From Planctomycetaceae bacterium (lineage in GTDB: Bacteria; Planctomycetota; Planctomycetia; Isosphaerales; Isosphaeraceae): a stretch of 11,343 nucleotides of DNA. Where the stretch lies: contig JAFANO010000078.1 in NCBI GenBank assembly GCA_019232645.1, positions 1 through 11,343 on the forward strand. Direction: 5' to 3'. Every line of letters begins with the position of its first letter. The first letter of the stretch is position 1. Positions 7,361-11,343 of the stretch are shown here, piece after piece. The notes below the pieces were generated by a model. It was not told where the DNA came from and did no database searches. It saw only the letters and a list, made by a program, of their open reading frames with translations. The translations under genes and the position numbers were made by a program.

Positions 7361-7443
7361 CTCGTCGAAGCTCGGGAGTGATGCTCGATCCTGGTCAAGA
7401 TGCCGTTCCGCGAGCGTACTTCGTCGCATGAGGTCCTCTGCTC

Positions 7444-8751
7444 ATGAAAATTGCCTGGTTCATCCACCGATACCACCCCGTTATCGGAGGCGCGGAGACC
7501 TACAGTCGGGCGATGGTCCGCCGCTTGGTCGCCCGGGGTCATCGGGTTGAGGTCTTGACCAGTGACGCGTACGACCTCGCCTACTTCACCGATCGTCGGC
7601 GACTACGGGTTGATGCGACCTCTGACTCGGTGGTCGATGGGGCGGTCATCCGGAGGTTCCGGGTGCGACATCTTCCGTGGCAGCGTTATGTCGGGAAGTT
7701 CTTGAGCTACGTCCCGCACTGGCCGACCCGGTGCCGATTCGCATCGTACATGCCCCTACTCCCCGGGATCGAGCTGGTCCGGGGCGACTACGACGCGGTC
7801 TTCGGGGTCGGATTCCCCTTCACGATCTTCTCGTACGCCGCCTACCGCACGGCGCGGGCCGCCGGAGCACCGCTGATCCTGACCCCATTCCTCCATCTCG
7901 CGACCCCCGGGGACGTGGTCAATCGGGCCTATACCCGTCCTCACCAAAGGCGACTCCTGGCCCGGTCACAATTGATCGTCGTCCCGACCGAGTTGGAGGC
8001 GCGGATGATCGAGGGATGGGGTGTCCCCCGATCTCGGTTGCTTCATCTCCCGATGGCCGTCGAGCATTCCGACGTCATGGGCGGGGACGGCGGGCGCTTC
8101 CGAGACCGGCACAACATCCCCCCCGACCATGCACTGGTCGGACAACTCGGGGCCCTCGATCCCGACAAAGGGACGAACGACCTGGTCCGCGCCGTGGCTC
8201 GGCTGAATGCCGGCCGTCCCGAAGGCCGTCGTGTCCATCTGGTGCTGGCCGGCAACCCGACCCCGAGGTTCGAGTCGTTCGTCGGGGGACTCGTCGCGAC
8301 GGGCGCCCGATGGCTGACGATCCTGGGCCCCTTGCCTCCCCGGGAGGTCCCCGACTTCTATGCAGCCCTCGACGTCTTCGCGATGCCGTCGCGGACCGAC
8401 TCCTTCGGGATCGTCTTCCTGGAGGCCTGGGCCAATGCCAAGCCCGTCGTCGCCGCCGCCGCCGGCGGGGTCGTCGAGGTGGTCCGGCATGAACAGAATG
8501 GGCTCCTCGTGCCTTTCGGTGACGTCGCCCGTCTCGCCGAGGCACTCGACCAGCTCCTCGCCGACCGGGCGAAGGCAGGGCGCCTCGGGGCGGCCGGAAG
8601 GGACCTGGTGACCCGGGGTTACACCTGGGATGAACGATTCGCCACCTTGATTCGACGGGTCCACGAGGTCATCGACGCGCGAACACGACCCACTTCGCTG
8701 CGCGCCCCTCATCTCACTGAAACCCGATCCCCGACGCCGAACATGCCGTAA
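7444..8751 (+). CDS. family 4 glycosyltransferase, first of a tandem pair
   Basis: A 435-residue cytoplasmic GT-B retaining glycosyltransferase that uses a nucleotide-sugar donor. The N-terminal acceptor domain starts MKIAWFIHRYHPVIGGAETY (1-20), the classic GT4 glycine-rich loop. The C-terminal donor domain has LGALDPDKGTNDLV (235-248), MPSRTDSFGIVFLEAWANAK (314-333) and AAAAGGVVEVV (337-347). The usual E-x7-E nucleotide-sugar motif is D-x7-E here (Asp319, Glu327). The last 25 residues are a variable tail. The ATG at 7444 is preceded by GAGG at about 10 nt. The gene follows the palindromic element and may have its own promoter in 7360-7443, though none was identified. It is colinear and about 65% identical with the next gene. 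Confidence 0.94.
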   Translation: MKIAWFIHRYHPVIGGAETYSRAMVRRLVARGHRVEVLTSDAYDLAYFTDRRRLRVDATSDSVVDGAVIRRFRVRHLPWQRYVGKFLSYVPHWPTRCRFASYMPLLPGIELVRGDYDAVFGVGFPFTIFSYAAYRTARAAGAPLILTPFLHLATPGDVVNRAYTRPHQRRLLARSQLIVVPTELEARMIEGWGVPRSRLLHLPMAVEHSDVMGGDGGRFRDRHNIPPDHALVGQLGALDPDKGTNDLVRAVARLNAGRPEGRRVHLVLAGNPTPRFESFVGGLVATGARWLTILGPLPPREVPDFYAALDVFAMPSRTDSFGIVFLEAWANAKPVVAAAAGGVVEVVRHEQNGLLVPFGDVARLAEALDQLLADRAKAGRLGAAGRDLVTRGYTWDERFATLIRRVHEVIDARTRPTSLRAPHLTETRSPTPNMP

Positions 8752-8799
8752 GGACCGACCGATCATCATTGGTTCCCTGTCTCGAGGGGAGGATGCCCG

Positions 8800-10080
8800 A
8801 TGCGGATCGCCTGGTTCACCCCCCGCTATCATCCGTGCATCGGCGGGTCCGAGAATTACGTCCGGGCGATGGTCCGGAGGTTCGTGGCGGCGGGGCATGA
8901 GGTGGACGTCCTGACCAGCGACGCCCACGACCTCTGGTACTTCACCGACCGGCGTCGGCGTCGGGTGGACGCGCCGAGCGCGTCGTGGGAGGATGGGGCG
9001 CGGGTCCGGCGGTTCGCGATCCGGCACCGGCCGTTGCATCGTTACGTCGCGCGGCTGCTGAGCCACGCGCCACACTGGCCGACTCAGTGCCGATCGGCGG
9101 CGTACATGCCGATCGTCCCCGGGATCGAGCGGGTCCGCGACGCCTATGACTCGGTCTTCGCAGTCGGGTTCCCGTTCACGGTCTTCTCCTACGCGGCCTT
9201 GCGGACTGCGCGCGCGGCGGGGGCGCCGTTGATCCTGACGCCGTTCCTGCACCTGGCCACCCCGGGCGACCCTGTACACAAGCACTACACTCGACCACAC
9301 CAGGTCCGCCTTTTGGCCGAGTCCGACGTCGTGGTCGTACAGACCGAGCTCGAGGCCGAGGCGGTCCGGGGCTGGGGCATCCCCCGGGAAAAGGTCCTGA
9401 AGCTCGGCATGGCGGTCGAGCACGCCGAGGTCATCGGGGGCGACGGACTCCTGTTCCTCAAGCGGCTGGGGATCCCACCCGGCAGCGCGGTGGTCGGGCA
9501 CCTCGCCACGCTCGACCCGAACAAGGGGAGCACCGACCTCGTCCTGGCCGTCGCCCGGCTCAACCTGGCACGCCCGGCTCACGATCCCATCTACCTGGTC
9601 CTGGCCGGTCCCAGCTCCCCCCACTTCGAAGAGTTCCTGGCCAGGCTGCCGGACGGCGTGCCCCCCTGGCTCAAGCTCTTCGGGCCGATGCCCCCGGAAG
9701 GCCGCGCCGACTTCTTCGCGGCCCTCGACCTCTTCGCCATGCCGTCGCGGACCGACTCGTTCGGGATCGTCTTCCTCGAGGCCTGGGCCAACGCCCTGCC
9801 CGTCGTCGCCGCCGCCGCCGGGGGCGTCCCCGACGTCGTCCGCGACGGCGAGACCGGCCTCCTCGTCCCCTTCGGCGATCTCGACCTCCTCAGCGATTCG
9901 ATCGCCCGCCTCCTCGATCGCCCCGCGCTCGCACAACGACTTGGTAAGACAGGCCGCGACCTCGTGAGTCGGGGTTACACCTGGGATGACAGGTTCGCCG
10001 CCCTCTCTTCCCGGACCTTCCAGGCCATCGCCAATGTCCGAGGCTCCATGCCCGGGTGGACGGGACGTAAAGCGGGGTGA
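8800..10080 (+). CDS. family 4 glycosyltransferase, second of a tandem pair
   Basis: A 426-residue GT-B enzyme paralogous to the preceding gene. Aligned by eye without gaps over the first 410 residues, about 265 positions are identical, and the two differ mainly at 271-290, 361-375 and the C-terminal tail. The same landmarks occur: MRIAWFTPRYHPCIGGSENY (1-20), LATLDPNKGSTDLV (235-248), MPSRTDSFGIVFLEAWANAL (314-333) with Asp319/Glu327, and AAAAGGVPDVV. The start at 8800 has a strong GGGGAGG about 8 nt upstream; an out-of-frame ATG at 8793 is ignored. It begins 48 bp after the first paralog's stop, so the two are probably co-transcribed. It may add a similar sugar, or act on a different acceptor. 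Its stop lies just before the acylase remnant. Confidence 0.94.
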   Translation: MRIAWFTPRYHPCIGGSENYVRAMVRRFVAAGHEVDVLTSDAHDLWYFTDRRRRRVDAPSASWEDGARVRRFAIRHRPLHRYVARLLSHAPHWPTQCRSAAYMPIVPGIERVRDAYDSVFAVGFPFTVFSYAALRTARAAGAPLILTPFLHLATPGDPVHKHYTRPHQVRLLAESDVVVVQTELEAEAVRGWGIPREKVLKLGMAVEHAEVIGGDGLLFLKRLGIPPGSAVVGHLATLDPNKGSTDLVLAVARLNLARPAHDPIYLVLAGPSSPHFEEFLARLPDGVPPWLKLFGPMPPEGRADFFAALDLFAMPSRTDSFGIVFLEAWANALPVVAAAAGGVPDVVRDGETGLLVPFGDLDLLSDSIARLLDRPALAQRLGKTGRDLVSRGYTWDDRFAALSSRTFQAIANVRGSMPGWTGRKAG

Positions 10081-10116
10081 TCTACCGGCGTCTGTTGGGG
10101 CGAAGAGGAAACCTCC

Positions 10117-10432
10117 GACCAGTTCAAGCCACCACGGGTCGTCGACGCCGACCATCAGGGCCGCCCCAGGGCCCTGCGCTGGGTGGCGCACGACCGGGAG
10201 ACCCTCGACCTGAGCTTCGTCCGGCTGATCGAGTCTCGGACGGCCCGGGAGGCGCTCGACTGGGCCGCCAGGGCCGGGGTGCCGCACCTGAGCTTCGTGG
10301 TCGGCGACGCCGACGGCCACATCGGCTGGACCATCCTCGGCCGGATCCCACGCCGCCTGGTCCCGGGGCGAGCCGACCCCGCTCCTGCCCGGCACGACCC
10401 GCCAGAGCCTCGTCCTCGAGCCCGCCTCGTGA
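10117..10432 (+). pseudogene. penicillin acylase family remnant with apparent internal deletion
   Basis: In the frame containing the GTG at 10183, the translation reads VVDADHQGRPRALRWVAHD, then FVVGDADGHIGWTILGRIPR up to about 10356. This pattern is characteristic of the beta-chain of penicillin acylase family N-terminal-nucleophile hydrolases. One frame over, codons 10358-10432 read WSRGEPTPLLPGTTRQSLV and four more residues (Leu-Glu-Pro-Ala-Ser, including a last Ser) before TGA, resembling the usual C-terminus of these enzymes. The nucleophile serine, the alpha-chain and most of the beta-chain are missing; intact relatives are roughly 700-800 residues. The simplest reading is a dead gene that lost its front and a large middle part, joined out of frame. 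No start or ribosome site is convincing. The C-terminal match is recalled from family resemblance and is less certain than the first segment. Confidence 0.6.
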
Positions 10433-10789
10433 CCGCGACGTCGGCCCTGCGCCCCCGCGGCCGGGCGCGGCCCTCGTCGGATAGCCCCTCGGCCTCGACC
10501 TGCCTCGCTCAGGCGACCAACCTGTCCCTGACGGTCAGCGCCTCGATCTGCCGGATCTGGATCTTCCCCTGGATGGCGTGTTATGCACACCCGGGTCGCG
10601 AATCCAGATAAGTCGGCTTGTCCTGCCCCTCTCCTTTCGCTAAAGTTGTTTGAAGTCAGGGGTACGGTATTGCTGTCCCTCGACCTGAAGGACGGCCGAT
10701 TCGGCGGTGAAAGCGTCCCCCTTCCATGTTACATTGCCGGTGACGCGCCGACCTTCCGAGGATGATTCGATATTTATCGATGCGAAGTC
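10433..10789. other. non-coding stretch between acylase remnant and tRNA
   Basis: About 357 bp with no convincing gene on either strand. Short open frames lack ribosome sites and family motifs. GC content falls from about 10600 onward, and the last 30 bases before the tRNA are AT-rich (GATATTTATCG at 10768-10778), which would suit a tRNA promoter, but no clear -35/-10 pair was found. Confidence 0.5.
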
Positions 10790-10863
10790 GGGCGCTTAGC
10801 TCAGCTGGTTAGAGCACTATCTTCACACGGTAGGGGTCACTGGTTCGAGTCCAGTAGCGCCCA
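10790..10863 (+). tRNA. tRNA-Val (anticodon CAC)
   Basis: A full cloverleaf is visible. The acceptor GGGCGCT pairs with AGCGCCC, the D arm is GCTC/GAGC, the anticodon stem CTATC/GGTAG contains one T-G wobble, and the T arm ACTGG/CCAGT encloses TTCGAGT. The seven-base anticodon loop TTCACAC places CAC at positions 34-36, which reads GUG valine codons. The discriminator base is A, as expected for valine. CCA is not encoded, so it must be added enzymatically. A perfect hairpin terminator follows. Confidence 0.96.
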
Positions 10864-10878
10864 TTGCGGATGAGATCG

Positions 10879-10916
10879 AGGCCCGGGAGGTCACTCACCT
10901 CCCGGGCCTTTGATTT
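10879..10916 (+). terminator. intrinsic terminator after tRNA-Val
   Basis: A perfect 13-bp stem, AGGCCCGGGAGGT paired with ACCTCCCGGGCCT around the loop CACTC, is followed by TTGATTT. It starts 15 bp after the tRNA. The U tract is imperfect but the stem is very strong. Confidence 0.85.
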
Positions 10917-11020
10917 CATCGGCCCATTTCCGCCGGGAGAAGGCCGCGATCTCCCGTCCACTCGACCACGGCCGGCGCCTCCAACTCCCTGGCCTCGGAG
11001 ACAATTTCGTCGCATCTCTC

Positions 11021-11057
11021 TTGACGGCCGACGCCGAGCAATTAAATTGGATTTTAA
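11021..11057 (+). promoter_or_regulatory. candidate promoter and operator for the Ric-like gene
   Basis: TTGACG at 11021-11026 is followed, 16 bp on, by TAAATT (11043-11048), a plausible sigma-70 -35/-10 pair. An AT-rich near-palindrome, TTAAATT-GG-ATTTTAA (11042-11057, six of seven positions complementary), overlaps the proposed -10 and could be an operator. The 5' untranslated region would be about 80 nt. This rests on sequence pattern only. Confidence 0.4.
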
Positions 11058-11139
11058 GCTCCAAATGTCCAGAAACGGGGTCGAGGCGGACCGAGGTGGG
11101 TTCGCCGGATGAGCTGGCCCGCACGAAAGGGGGATTGCG

Positions 11140-11343
11140 ATGAACGTCACGCCTGGGACGCCTGTCGGGGCGATCGTGGCCGAGCGGCTCGGCCGTGCCC
11201 GGGTCTTCGACCGCCTGGGGATCGATTACTGCTGCCACGGGTCGACCCCGCTGGCCGAGGCGTGTGCCCTGCGCGCGCTCGACGTCGGCCGGGTCGTGTC
11301 CGAGATCGCCGAGAGCGATCGACGCGACGCGGACGACGCGCAC
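11140..11343 (+). CDS. Ric/ScdA/YtfE-type iron-sulfur cluster repair protein, N-terminal part
   Basis: The 68 visible residues form the ScdA_N (DUF542) domain: VGAIVAERLGRARVFDRLGI (9-28), then DYCCHGSTPLAEAC (29-42). Family members are di-iron proteins that help restore iron-sulfur clusters damaged by nitric oxide or oxidation; their C-terminal hemerythrin-like domain, which binds the irons, would lie beyond the right edge. The paired cysteines Cys31-Cys32 are present, but the usual following Gly-Gly is His-Gly here. The ATG at 11140 has AAAGGGGG about 6 nt upstream, a strong ribosome site. It is cut by the window edge, and no partner gene is visible. Confidence 0.85.
   Translation, partial: MNVTPGTPVGAIVAERLGRARVFDRLGIDYCCHGSTPLAEACALRALDVGRVVSEIAESDRRDADDAH

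Noticed and set aside
10508..10576. Minus-strand 22-residue tail-like frame ending at a TGA
   Set aside because: The translation AIQGKIQIRQIEALTVRDRL looks protein-like, but an in-frame stop lies just upstream and no homologous family could be named. At most it is a tiny remnant.
7966..10590. 874-codon open frame on the minus strand
   Set aside because: It lies antisense to the two GT4 genes and the acylase remnant. Its composition (Gly, Arg, Asp, Pro, Glu) and internal near-repeats are explained by codon-position GC bias and the GT4 duplication; it has no domain motifs.
10583..10765. 60-codon open frame before the tRNA
   Set aside because: No ribosome site, no family motif and no conserved neighbour; likely chance.
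10790..10863. tRNA-Val as an attachment site for an integrated element
   Set aside because: No integrase, no duplicated tRNA 3' end and no phage or plasmid genes are present in the window.

Overview
The window is about 11.3 kb of GC-rich bacterial chromosome, with G or C strongly preferred at third codon positions. Long open frames therefore appear opposite every real gene. The protein families, the combination of several glycosyltransferases with an ExoY/WcaJ-type priming enzyme, and AT-rich palindromic elements in a GC-rich background suggest a planctomycete, perhaps of the Isosphaeraceae. That assignment is inference: no rRNA or marker gene is present.

Layout. (1) Bases 1-1927, minus strand: an alpha/beta hydrolase followed 114 bp downstream by an APC-superfamily permease that closely resembles the potassium importer KimA and runs off the left edge. 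(2) Bases 2019-2122: a palindromic, AT-cored repeat element. (3) Bases 2163-7167: a polysaccharide-assembly block with two divergent pairs. On the minus strand are a polyprenyl-phosphate sugar-1-phosphate transferase and a translationally coupled GT2 glycosyltransferase. On the plus strand are a WbbL-type GT2 glycosyltransferase and a multi-pass GT39/ArnT-like membrane glycosyltransferase that overlap by one base. A 201-bp divergent control region separates the pairs. (4) Bases 7205-7360: a longer, inverted copy of the palindromic element. (5) Bases 7444-10080: two tandem GT4 glycosyltransferases about 65% identical to each other, clearly a local duplication. (6) Bases 10117-10432: a decayed penicillin-acylase remnant. 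(7) Bases 10790-10863: tRNA-Val(CAC) with a strong hairpin terminator. (8) Bases 11140 to the right edge: the N-terminus of a Ric/ScdA/YtfE-type iron-sulfur repair protein.

How the genes fit together. The sugar-phosphate transferase would load the first sugar on the lipid carrier at the inner membrane. The two GT2 and two GT4 enzymes would extend the chain in the cytoplasm using nucleotide sugars. The GT39-like protein would add a sugar from a polyprenyl-phosphate donor on the far side of the membrane. No flippase, polymerase, chain-length regulator or outer-membrane exporter is visible, so this is part of an exopolysaccharide or envelope-glycan locus.

The most unusual features are the paired palindromic elements bracketing the 5-kb block, with nested AT-rich perfect palindromes in the longer copy; the priming transferase lacking its usual N-terminal membrane bundle; and the acylase remnant, which appears to join a mid-protein segment to the protein's C-terminus. 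I see no convincing new defence, mobile or RNA-guided system.
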